Part shown: in pieces, positions 49,196 to 59,884 of the stretch
Layout of the letters: every line of letters begins with the position of its first letter
Position numbering within the stretch: position 1 is the stretch's first letter
NCBI GenBank assembly: GCA_932521025.1
Contig: OW051469.1
Coordinates: forward strand, 5,654,398 to 5,718,397
Direction: 5' to 3'
Length of the DNA: 64,000 bases
From: Oscheius onirici
Lineage: Eukaryota; Nematoda; Chromadorea; Rhabditida; Rhabditidae
The notes under the pieces: generated by a model
Database searches by the model: none
What the model was told of the DNA's origin: nothing
The model's input: the letters and a program-made list of their open reading frames with translations, nothing else
Position numbers and translations under genes: made by a program

Positions 49196-52100
49196 TCAAC
49201 GCGTTATAACTTTAAGCCATCTCGTTAAGTGCGAAGCCAACCTCGTGTTGAAGATATGTTCCCGTATCCAGTCGCGCATTCGATCGATTCGATGAAGAGC
49301 TCGAACGCTATGGGAGTCGTTGCCAGCCCCTAAAAGAGTAGGATGAACACAGAAGGAACAAAAGTCCTGATTGTGCATAGAGAAGGAGAAGGAGAAGAAA
49401 TAAGTTAAAAAAGAACCATCACCAAACAAATGAACCGAGGAGCACACAGAAAGCTAGATGTTAGAACTCAGCGCAAGCAACGTACCGACCGAGGTTCAGA
49501 AGGGCTTCAGGAGCGAATGCTGCTTGAGCACTAGCAGTGGAAAGTTCTTCTGGTGGAGGCGCCGTGTCCACGAAATCTTTCAGACGAGATCTTTCGATGG
49601 TAAGACCCTCGTTGTACCGGTCCTTAGATGATTTGTGTAAAATATATGAGAATGTTCTACCTTGACAACTTCATACGCGTCCATAATGATGGCAATGAAG
49701 AGGGATAGCACGACGTAAATGAACAACGAGACGAAGCAGTAGATGTAAATTGTGCCAAAGATCTGAAGGGATGTGTCAAAATAATACGACAAACAAGATA
49801 CCTTGATAGTCGTGTTGGAATCGTTGATTGTATAAAAGGTTGCGAACATGTCGTCTCCGTTGAGTAGAGAGAACAATGCTTCCGATGATTCTCCGAGGGT
49901 ACGGAACTGAAATAGGTTTCGTCTAGTATATATGAATCAGCCAGATTCGATAGGATCAAATAATATCTTTTTAACTCCCCCCAAAGTTCTCAAAGAAATA
50001 GGGAAATGACTGCCAACCTTCATACTGTAAGGTCCAATAATAACCCAACCGGCTATCAAGAAGCCAAGATACAGAACCATGGCACATGTCATGAAGCGGA
50101 GAATGCTGGGCAGAGATTTCTTCATGGTAAGGATCAAAATCTGAAATTTTAACTACCAAAAACTCTCCAGAAACACTCACATTGAACTGATTGAAAAAGC
50201 CAAAGTATCGCAGAACTCCAACGTAGACGAGCAAAACTCCAGTTCCGAGAAGAATTCCAGTGAGGGTGAAGAGCGAATTGTCAAAGTCCTTGAACTCGAT
50301 GGAGATTTTGCTCACAGTTCCGATGACAATCAGCACGTCGTTGACCACAATCATCACATACCTATAGGAGTTTTGTGAAAGCAACGAGAACCCTTACCAA
50401 AGATTCAAAAAATCCAGTTGATCGCTGATGGACATTTTAACTTTCAGCGTATTCTCGAAGTAGTCGGTCGCTCTCTAAATTCGATAGTTGAAGGTTAGAG
50501 GAAGATGAAACGTACCGTTTTAAGAAGATGCGCTTTGATGAGAGCACGAATGCATAGAATGAAGGAGAGGACACAGAGGATCAAGACGGCTAGATCACAG
50601 ATTCCCATGAACAAAGTATCCAGACCCCAGCCAACTCCTGGAATTTTCAGTATTTCAATCGACGATGAATCCAAGCACCTTTGATGACTCTTCCATTGCA
50701 GACTTTTACGTAGGAAATGACAGCTCCCAAAGTAACATGAACCTGTCCTGTATGACGAGAGTTGTCGAACAGTATGTTCACCTAAACTATATTGTTCTGT
50801 CCTTCTGGCACTCACATCAATCTTGTAGCATTCCGGCTTCTGATCACCCCGTTGCGGACTAAAATGAATCGTTCTAAACTTGAAGTTTAGAGTCACTTTG
50901 GAAACGAGAAGAGCGTCTTCGGGAGTGAATGTTACACCTATTGGGGTTCGATATTAAAACAACTACGAATTTTTCTACCTCGAACTTTGAGAGCAGTTTG
51001 TACCGCCTGTGCATCGTCTTTTATGGCAATAACTTCAGCTTCAGTCAGGTTCAAGAGTATTTTTACTGAAAACTTATTTTTCTAATGACCTCAAAGAAAA
51101 CCAACCGTTCATTGGAGTGATGTCAAAGTCGTAGGTGTTGTTGTTCACAGTAACATTTGTGATTCGATCCACGTTTATCTGAACATGAACTTGTAACAAA
51201 TTCATTTGACTTTCTGGTCCTTCTTCTCAACTGTCCTCAACACTGATTCATGTACCTCTATTGTTTGTTCTCCGAAATAGTGGGCTGACTCTTTATCAGT
51301 TGATCTCATTCCCACCGTCTTCTGTTCCGAACAGAAAAAAACTAACCACAATGTAAGGGATCTTATCAAAGTCGATTCCAGCTACAAGAGAGGCATTGTT
51401 CGAACGAAGAAATGGATCGTAGGTATTCCTCTGGATATCGTAGCTGAACGTCGCAAAGGAATCCGTTTGAATCGAGTAATACTACAAGTTCCAAAACATT
51501 TCGAAGAAATAGGCTATCTTACCGAGTTGATGATAAACTGAAGATGTTCAAGGATCCCATTGCCGTCATAAACAGAGTATCTTCCTTCAGCTGGAGGATA
51601 TTGGAGAGCGTCTCGATCATCGTTCCATTCCTAATTTTAAAACTGAACACAAAAAAGTCTGGTCCTCACCTTTAAGAATTTGTGTCTCATAACAGTATTT
51701 GTGTCTTCCAGAAAGTCAACATGGGACATTCTCATCTCCGCGAACATGACTAGTTGGAAAGTGACGAAGAATATTTTGGCTACTTGGAGCGCCAGTTTGT
51801 ACGGAAACGTCTTTCGCACCTAAAATAACTTTGTGTAAAACAAACCAAATAAATTAATTACCCTCCATTTCTGGATTGGATTCATGAAGAAGAACTGAAG
51901 ATGTCGTCGAAGACGTTCACCCGTATCCCTCTCGTGGTCATTCAGATTTTCCAGAACTTCTTGGAAGTTCGGGGCAGGGTTGAGATCATCGCTGAAATAT
52001 CTTTTTGAGGAAGATCTTTGCCTCGTTTATATTATAACAAGGTTGGCAACGCCCTTCCAGGGTTAAAGTATAAATTCATGACTTCGCTCTGTCCCGGTGC

Positions 52101-52553
52101 CCTAGTTCCCTTTCATTCCTCCTTTATTACTCTCCTCCAGTCACTCTCCCTGATCAGAGTCTCGGAGTCGTTCCTAGATTTAGTGAGTCCCAGTCCTACT
52201 ATCCCCTTCCCTTCTCCCCTTGTCACTCTGTTCCAGTCATACAGTCCCAGTAAGAAACTACCAAAGTCATAAGAACCTTCACACAAACACATACAGAGAC
52301 CTGGGAGCAATTTAAAGTGGATACTTCGTAGAAACTAAAAAGAGTTGATAAAAAGTTTAGATCTTACCGTGCTACCCTCATCCTCGCGAAGTTTGAAGTT
52401 AGAACAGAGTTTTTGTGACAAAAGCAAGTCTTTCGGACTCATCGCTTTTTTCCAAGCAAGACAAGTGGAAAATTGTGATAAAGCGAACCTCTGATCACTG
52501 CTGGCGGTAGTCGTGCTCCGTCGACTCCCCTCGTTTGGTCGTCTTCGGGACAT
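49196..52553 (-). CDS. cup-5: Mucolipin (TRPML) lysosomal cation channel, CUP-5 homologue
   Basis: About 18 exons can be followed, the last at 49196-49329. Family features in order: LRRHLQFFFMNPIQKW, then S1 (YKLALQVAKIFFVTFQLVMF), the lumenal polycystin-mucolipin domain (exons 51523-50679), S2 (TLFMGICDLAVLILCVLSFI), DYFENTLKVKMSISDQLDFL, S3-S4, a pore helix with ALFSLLNGDDMFATFY, and S6 (SLFIYVVLSLFIAIIMDAYE). The selectivity filter NGDDMF is intact. TRPML channels release calcium and iron from lysosomes; C. elegans cup-5 mutants accumulate swollen lysosomes. The N-terminus is uncertain: a 5' exon with an ATG at 52553 directly after a splice acceptor (TTTTCCAG) reads into 52368 but leaves the wrong phase for the next exon. 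The alternative frame starts MRVARDDLNP at 52381. The intron 51992-52367 contains a dispersed repeat. Confidence 0.92.
52036..52239 (+). repeat. Dispersed repeat, copy 1
   Basis: Shares its left end (AACAAG, then CAACGCCC and CCAGGG with AAAGT) and its right end (TTGTCACTCTGTTCCAGTCA, identical over 20 bases) with 54699-54811. The middle is C/T-rich and diverged. It lies in a mucolipin intron. Confidence 0.6.
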
Positions 52554-52741
52554 CTGGAAAAGTTGGGAATTGGGTATGAGTCAGAGTGCGAATGGGACAA
52601 AAATAAACACAGACAGGTCGGTGCGACAGACACAATTCCGCTTGGACAGCAACCGGAGGTACGCAATTGCGTACCGTTATAGGGTTTTGGAACTTAATCT
52701 CTTTTTCGAAAAATTATCACAAAACTCCCAAATTAGAGTTC

Positions 52742-52977
52742 ATTATTGGGTACTTGTGGAGTACATGGGCGACTTTAGGCAAAAGTCCATAGTTTTGTAG
52801 AAGTTGGATGCCGTCTGCTTCAGTACTAAGCAGAGAGAAGATATCCATAGAAGATATCCGAGTGATTATTTTGCCTGTCTTTACAATGACAAGTTATGCT
52901 TTTGTTATATTTTGTACTACTTTGTAGTAATAACTTTATGGATGAAGTCGCCCATGTACTCCACAAGAACCCATTAT
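52742..52977. mobile_element. Inverted-repeat element (MITE-like)
   Basis: Arms at 52742-52775 and 52945-52977 are complementary with one substitution and an indel; the inner 23 bases are perfect (core CTTGTGGAGTACATGGGCGA). They flank a 169-bp AT-rich spacer that holds a small direct repeat (AGAAGATATCC twice). There is no coding capacity, and no clear target-site duplication was seen. Confidence 0.65.
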
Positions 52978-53396
52978 TGTGTCGTTCTAACGGTCTGATT
53001 TTCAGTCCTTTTACATTTTCCTACTGAAAAAAATTATTTATAGGAAGCGCAATCGATAAAAGTGCAAACCTTTTCTAAAGGAACGGCCACGAAGCTTCTG
53101 TCGTGCGTCATAGAAACAAGGTCTGAGTCCCAGACTCGTGTGACTGACAGCAAGAAGACAGCCTGCAAGATAAAGCTGAAGGTGCCGTTTTGGCCGGAAT
53201 GGAACGGAAGTTATTTTAGCCTGCTTGGCTGCACATTAGGCGGATTGAGGGAAAAGTTAGTCAACACGTATGACGGAGGTAACTGGCGAACGAGACCTGA
53301 TTTCGATGCAAATCTGATTGGGAGAGTAGACAGGTTCTATTTGGAAAGAGAGCAAAGAAAGGACAGTAAATCACGAAATTATTTATCTGGTATTCA

Positions 53397-53584
53397 TTAT
53401 TTGAAATATTTCCCCATTCTGTCTTCTGAATTGACTGGACATCTCGGACGATACTGGTCACCGCGACAGGCGTCATCCCCTGCAAATTTTGTCTGTCTCA
53501 CTGCATGCTGACAACACCAAGCAGTACAGTCTGAAGTTTTTGTAAAAGAAGTAATTTTTGTAGCAGCGCAAGAGGAAGACGCAT
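53397..53584 (-). pseudogene. Decayed or variant paralogue of the small secreted-peptide locus
   Basis: The start (ATGCGTCTTCCTCTTGCGCTG, MRLPLAL) and its 5' flank closely resemble those of the locus starting at 54238. The position that is GT at the first donor of that gene is CT here. A downstream open segment ends in TAA at 53397-53399 and is rich in cysteine (TAWCCQHAV, DDACRGDQYRPRCPVN). It could instead be a differently spliced functional gene. Confidence 0.35.
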
Positions 53585-53797
53585 TGTTGCTCGAAATTAA
53601 TATTGAATGAAACAGTTTATTTGAAGGAAATGATGAGTCGTAGACTGAAAAAAAAGTTTCGATTCATTGAATCAAGCGAGTCACGAGTTATGCCGACTCT
53701 TACTGAGCTGATGTCTGTAGTCTCAGTACAAATAATAAATTCTCTTATCCTATTTAGAAAATTTAAACAGTTGCCCGTTGATTTTTATTTGAGCGTA

Positions 53798-54238
53798 TCA
53801 GTTATCACAGAAGCCGTTCTTGCAGTGTCCTTCGGTTCCACAGTCGATGTCATCTTTGCACGCCGTCGTGATCTTAATCAATAATAATTCCTGTACAATT
53901 ATGTGTAAAATTTTCGAAGAGCAGAGAGGGTAGAGCAATATGTAAGGAATCCAGCTATCATTTTGATTTTGAAAATAGACAGTACCTCTCTTTTTCCAAG
54001 TCTTCTTTTGCAGCTCTCACAGTCGTCGTTCGTCGCACATTCGGTACAGTAGTGTAAACGATTATTTGGGAGCCTGCGACACTTTTCTCTCAGCCTTAGG
54101 CACTTTTAATTCTTGTTCGGGTCGCATTTGCGAAGAGCCTCCGCCAGCATACTTAAAATTCCAAACAGAACGACCTGAACCTGAACGTTTAGCAAAACGA
54201 GAAGGAGACGGGTGTACCAGCGTAAGAAGAAGACGCAT
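53798..54238 (-). CDS. Candidate small secreted cysteine-rich peptide gene
   Basis: Two exons join in phase 0: one starting near 54060 and ending at 53986 (CTECATNDDCESCKRRLGKR plus E) and 53798-53872 (ITTACKDDIDCGTEGHCKNG then FCDN and TGA). They have nine cysteines in a C-x(4)-D-C-x-x-x-x-x-C spacing typical of secreted disulphide-rich peptides. A possible first exon at 54218-54238 encodes MRLLLTL followed by a GTACAC donor, but I could not join it in phase to the Cys-rich exon. Reading through it instead gives a basic, KR-containing frame ending at 54062. The gene structure is therefore provisional. It is not recognised as any known family and I assign no activity. Confidence 0.4.
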
Positions 54239-54698
54239 TGTTGATAGATAAAACTGCACATGAAGCAGTCTATTTAAAGAGAGCGGTGAAAAGAAAGCGT
54301 GGAAAATTGGAGTCACTGGAACAGTCGTATTAAGAACTGAGGTCTAGACGTTGCAAGAGACGAAGGACTAACGTCATTAAAACAAAACGAAAGATATTGG
54401 TCATTCGGTTTTCAAGGTAGTTCACCTGACCGAGATCACATTCGAAGAGTATATAGAGGGGTCTTGGAGTGATGATGAGCGCGTTGAATGATCAGGGTTG
54501 CTCGAGGTACGGAATCCGCTGGACAGGCTAAGCTGGCGAGAGATGCCAGGGTAGACTACCTTCGTGTACTACCACCCGGGATTGAACTTAGACTCTTAAT
54601 TTACTGTTATCCTATATATCCATTTGACTATCCGGATCCCTACGGAGTCAAAAATATTTGCTTCATCTGAGAATTGCTGATAACTATGTTTTTGCTTC

Positions 54699-54811
54699 AA
54701 CAAGAATTGCAACGCCCGTCCAGGGCTAAAGTTAGAGATCTCTCATCTTTGCTATCCCTCCCCACTGTTGCGGAGCCTCAGTTCACTCTCCTTGTCACTC
54801 TGTTCCAGTCA
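54699..54811 (+). repeat. Dispersed repeat, copy 2
   Basis: Second copy of the element at 52036-52239, intergenic, shorter in the middle. Both ends match the first copy. Confidence 0.6.
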
Positions 54812-54936
54812 CTGTCCGTGTGTCTCTGAAGAAGTTGCAAACGCGGGACTGCCCTATCGTGGAAAGATGAATTTCTCAACTTGTAACGAATGGACGTTGT
54901 AAACTTTTAAATTATAAAACAACGAGACACTGAAGG

Positions 54937-54942
54937 TTTATT
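54937..54942 (-). terminator. Poly(A) signal AATAAA
   Basis: TTTATT on the plus strand, about 32 bases past the receptor L-domain-like stop codon at 54974. Confidence 0.5.
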
Positions 54943-54973
54943 ACAACAGTAATAATTTGTCTAAAACAGAATG

Positions 54974-55831
54974 TTATTCTTCGGAGGAGCTATCCCTCTC
55001 GGTGTTCTTGCGAGCACGGCGTCTGATCCTCGGGTAGCCGTTGTCCATGCTGTCTTCGCCTGTTCCATTCAGCAGATTCTCGAAGTATTCCATCTGCTCG
55101 GTCGACTTGTTGGTCAATGTGTAGAAGTGGACGAGAGAGCCGACGATGACAAGAGTGACCAGTCCCAACACGATGGCAATTCCGGTAGATATGTTGGCGG
55201 CCACTGAATAAATTTCTTAAATTAATAGCAAACAAAAGACTTACTAGAATTGTCCTTTGTATGTATTTTATTGGGTTCCCTGTCGATGTCCACCATCATG
55301 TTGCGGCTTCCAACGCGATTACGAAGAAAATTCCACTGCTTCTTGTTCATCTTGAAGTCACCATTCCCCTTGATGTTGAATCCTCGATCGTATGTAGATA
55401 TGAAGGAGACAAGCTTTTCGAGCTTGATCTCTTTCAGCTTCAGGCAACCAGAGACTGTAAATCCCGGATCCAGGTCTGTTCCGTCTTCCATATAGATAGG
55501 ATCGATGACTTCAATGTCCCAGACGTTCATGAAAGCGTGCAGAATCGTCATGTTGGGAACGTTTATAATGTTGATCCGTCCACGAATGAGACGAACTGAA
55601 TGAAACCGCTCCTGGACGTCATCCGAAAATGACTGTTCCTCGATTGTAATATTTCCTTTGATCTGCTGGCAGTCTGTCCTTCCTTCTAAGACTTCTTCTG
55701 GCTTACAAATGATGTCTGAAACTCGTTAGCCGGGGAAAAACAGAAAACTAACGATTCGGCGGCAGGTAGCCAGTACCAAGAGCAGAATCAATTCCGACGA
55801 TGATGACAATGACAGTCGCAATCAACTTCAT
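54974..55831 (-). CDS. Single-pass receptor L-domain-like protein
   Basis: Three exons (55753-55831, 55245-55715, 54974-55203) give 780 nt, 259 residues. The signal peptide MKLIATVIVIIVGIDSALG is followed by one lumenal module that begins with a Cys pair (IICKPEEVLEGRTDCQQIKG) and reads like a receptor L-domain beta-helix (GNITIEE, LIRGRINIINVPNMTIL, CLKLKEIKLEKLVSF). One membrane helix (IAIVLGLVTLVIVGSLVHFY) and a short basic and acidic cytoplasmic tail follow. C. elegans has a large group of orphan receptor L-domain proteins, some used in sensory or insulin signalling. Only one L-like module is present, no kinase. The start is supported by a TATA box 47-56 bases upstream. A minus-strand AATAAA lies at 54937-54942. 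Confidence 0.75.
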
Positions 55832-55877
55832 ATTGAAGACGGCAGAACAACTAAGGGATTCTCTGTTCCGGAGAGCG

Positions 55878-55887
55878 CTATATATAG
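55878..55887 (-). promoter_or_regulatory. TATA box of the receptor L-domain-like gene
   Basis: The self-complementary CTATATATAG lies 47-56 bases upstream of the ATG at 55831. Unlike most genes here, no splice acceptor adjoins this ATG, so this gene appears to start from its own promoter without trans-splicing. Confidence 0.55.
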
Positions 55888-58800
55888 TTTTTTAACGTCG
55901 CTTTCAGCTACTTCAATTTCAATTTATGTTTTTTTTTACAAACTTTTATCAAAAGTTATGTTTTCGCTTTTAGTATCAAACTTCCAAATTATATTTGAAC
56001 AAATTATGACCAACAACACGTTGGCTGTATTTCTACTGTTCTTATCTCTTCCTAACAGATTTCAATAAGAAAACAAAAAAAAAATTTCCCATGGTATAAT
56101 GATTCAGACAGTCGGCGTGTGAGTGTCTTCGTTTAACGGTTCTCTCAAAAAATCCTATGGGCATCAGTGACATTTTCAGAACAAAACAACTACTGTCTGG
56201 TAGTTCAACTTTCAGATCGTTCTCTACAAAACAAGACAAAAGATATCTTCTCTCAGTTCAAAAGTGACAATCTGATCCTGACAAGTTGCGACTTGTCGCG
56301 ACGAATCTCGAATCTCGACCATGGACAAACAAAGAAACATCCAAACATAGTTCAGATGCTCCCTAATTTGTTGTTTAAGGTCAAGACAGTGCAAAGCTGA
56401 CGTCGACTGAGAAGCTGATCGCATCTGCAAGAATGGTTTTTGTACTAATTGATACGGCCAAATAAATGCTCAATGGGCAAATTTTTTGCTGTGGCTAATC
56501 ATCCTCTCCTTGTTCGCGAAAATTATGTTTTTGATTCAATTGGTCCAAGCCATCGAGGCTTGTTTTGGTTTACAATCAAACACACTTACGACTTCACCTT
56601 TTGCTGTGCTAACAACTATCGAGTTTACATGATTGATATTTTTCAACTGCAACCTCACAGAAGTCTCGAGAGTCATCGAAATTGGAAAATGCAAAACGAA
56701 TTCTGACACTCTCTACTTTATATCCATCTTCATTCAGATGGAGCCCAGAGATTGCACAACTTGTCTCCCAACTAGCATTTTTCTTCAGCGACAAGTCCCC
56801 GTGTCAAAATAGGTTGTTTTGAAAGGGTTTGCCTAGGTCCCCTGAAAATTTTCAGTACCTGGCCGAGCTAATAAGTCCCCTTCATCACAAATTCATTGTG
56901 TTTTGCAAACGAATCGGTGCTTTTCCGACCAAAAGTATAGTCTCTTCTCTAATGGAAGAGCACTCTTATGGTGGTCGATAACCCTAAAAGAAAGTCGTCA
57001 TCATGTCCCTATGCATAGTTGACGACGTTCTTGAAGATCTCCCTCCCAGTCGTGACACGTTCTTCTTTACGTGATCTGATGAAGGAAAGAGAAAGTTTTC
57101 CTCTAAGTTCCTAATTTCCGGACCCACGACCTCTGCCCTCATTTTGGACCAATTTAGGCAGTAGAAGCCACTCGTTTCCACGCACTTCCTCGTAGTACTC
57201 GAGGCCCTTCTCTGCTAAACACCAATCAGCAGGCGGCTTGACCCCCAGTTTCGAAGCTCGAACCTTTGAACTTTCAAATTGTAGGAATTGTGAGGGCGGA
57301 TCATGGAAATCTGCTCAAAACGGATTAGTTTACTTCTTTATTGTCAAATATAACTGGACAACAAATTGTTTCGCTCTGATGTTCAACTTTGTATGAGACG
57401 ATTTCCTACTAACAAAGATGCTAACTCTCTGAGTTTTCACTTCTCTTCACCATGTCTTATCTAATTGCCGCATGACTCTTTGTCTCTATTCCAAATGACC
57501 GTACTCCTCTTTCTGCCCCCTAACTTACGATCCCTGTTAACTGAATTTTTCCTGAACCACCAAATCGGTACTCAAAGAGGTTTTTTTTTATTTCTCTTTG
57601 CAACGCACTCACTCATGTATGCATTATCTTGTGAAGGCTATAACTGACAGATTGTGTTGTACTCCAAGAAGAGAAAATTGAAAAGTCTTTCCTTTCAGTG
57701 AAAACCTTCCCAAGTCATTCGTCTAGGCGTTGACAGCTCAGTTGCTCTTCTCGCTGCCTACTGACAGCTTCATCTCACACGTGTTTTCTATTGCTGTCCG
57801 CTTGGCCTCTTTTAATCCCAGATTGAGGTTGTCTGGTCTTAATATATTCTCTTCCGTTGAAAAGAAAGTCGGTCAAAACAAACATTCTTGTCGTCATATT
57901 GGGAACCTACCGATTGCAGTAGTCCTGAAGAATATCATACCCTCTTGTGTAGAGTGATCGAAAGACAAGTCAGTGATCTGAATTTCGAAATGTAAAATCT
58001 TTTTATGCCTGCAATTAAATTGGTCCACTAGTAAATAGGAAAAGGCTTACCTCATTTCTCTCTCTCTTTTTTGGACTTTCCCTGATGTTTCGCTGATCAG
58101 AAAACAACGTTCTCCTATCGCCATTGTCGTTTTACGGGCCGAGATCCAGATCCCTCTGAGAACATTTCCATAAAAAAACATTACGTAGTCCTTCCTCGTT
58201 GTTCACGCTTCGTGGCACAGCCTATTGCATAGATATCTTCTGGAGGGCCCCCTCTCTTATTTGGACTCGTCGACAAAAACTGGCCTCTCGAGAGGGACCT
58301 CTGTAGATTGCTTTCGGTTTCGCAACTTTTAATTTCCCTCGTCTCTTCAGCTCCAAACATGGTCTCTTGACCAATCAGAGTTCCTACATTTTTTCAATCA
58401 CGCTAAGGACTGGCTCACGGCGAGGATTAAAGTTGACAAGGAGCCTGGACCCTTTTAGTTGTTTTCCGATTTCCAAATTTGTTTGAGGCGCAGCTAGCAG
58501 GACGCAAAAAGCTCACGGAGGTATTGAGTATCGTCCCTATGTTCTTGTTACAACTTGCATACGGAAGCTTTAAAAAATCCATTGAGCAAAGGTCAACTTT
58601 TGTGTTGCCATCTAGTGATCTCGAACAGATTCAGATGGATTTTATTTCCTACCGTATTACCTCGAATGGAAGCACATGTGCTTCTGCTTCTGTATTCCAA
58701 TTGAAATTTTTGGGAATTAGAGGTAATACGGTATTTATTCTTCCTGTTACCATTTTCTTCAATGTCGACCCAATATTCTTCTTCTCGATTTGTTTACAAT

Positions 58801-59884
58801 TCGACAAGCGCAGTTCCATGAATGCGATTGACCAGAGGATGAACATAAGTTTCGAGCTCTTCCCCGCGTTCTTTAACTAACCATATCGAAGAATTTCTTT
58901 TTCTGACTCCTATTTTACCGGCAGGAAACGACATATGAGTTTAACAAGGCTAGCTTTCAGCCAGTGTTGTCGTCCCTGTTGCCACAACCTTAAATGACAA
59001 TATCCTTTTTGGCTGATTGTTCGGGCCCACCCACCCACCTGGTCACAACAACTCGTTTTTTCCTCTCATCCGCTGAAGTGCCTCCCCCACTCTTTGCAGG
59101 ACCAAATTTGAGCTCGGAACATGACTTCCGGTCTTTTCTGGAACTAATTTCATTATTCCTGAGCATGGCTACCTGTCATTTTTTCAGCCCGTTTCCGCCA
59201 ATTGAGCTTGTCTGAAATGCAATCTCTCATGTTTCTTTTCAGCTGATCCGCCCCTTCTTGCTCTCTCAGAGGCAAGCGGACAGACCGCACCAGGTCGGAG
59301 TTCGGCTCCAGTCCTGCTCTTTTTGAACCACCATATTTAATACTCTTTGCCTTCTTTGAAAGCCTTCAGTAGATTCTTTTTTTTAAGAACTCTTTCTGTA
59401 AATTTTGCGTTCATCTGGCAGGCTTCTTTTCTCTTTTGAGAATAACGACGATTCTCTGACAAGAAAGGCATCTGGTAGACTTTAAAATAAGTTTATAAAG
59501 GAAACAAATAAAGCAGAGGCCCTATATCTTCGCCTGTAACCGTCCTCTCTAACTATCTTTTTGACATTAGACAAAAAAGTAATCGCTAATGTTTAAAAGA
59601 GCGGCAATCTGCTTGATAAAGTAGAGTGAGGTAACTGACAGGAAAACAATTGCGAACACTCGATTCTCCCACCAGAAAAAGTCTGATAACAACAACTGTC
59701 TCACTCCCTTGATCCCTTAGAGTTCCTTCGACCGTTGAGCTGTCTGTCTGACCTTTCGAATTCCACGAAAGAGCACTGGTCATGGCTCCTCCCCTCTCTT
59801 AATCCAATCTCTTTACCTTTTCTCTCTCGCTCCGGCCACTCGAATGTCCGAATCGGGCCACCGCGTAGCCGTCCAATTGTCAAA
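55888..59884. other. Gene-poor interval
   Basis: Four kilobases with no connected gene model. A 133-codon plus frame at 58479-58880 spans the inverted-repeat element at 58650-58733 and is judged spurious. The right part should hold the promoter of the nicotinic receptor gene. Confidence 0.45.
58650..58733. mobile_element. 84-bp inverted-repeat element (MITE-like)
   Basis: Perfect 14-bp ends, TACCGTATTACCTC and its complement, extending to 17 of 18 matches. Flanks are similar (TTTATTTCC on the left, TTTATTCTTCC on the right) and could be an imperfect target duplication. There is no coding capacity. Confidence 0.6.

Noticed and set aside
53062-53511. 149-codon plus-strand frame
   Set aside because: No motif, no splice context; the opposite strand carries the more interesting Cys-rich frames.
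58479-58880. 133-codon plus-strand frame
   Set aside because: Runs through an inverted-repeat element; amino-acid content looks non-coding.
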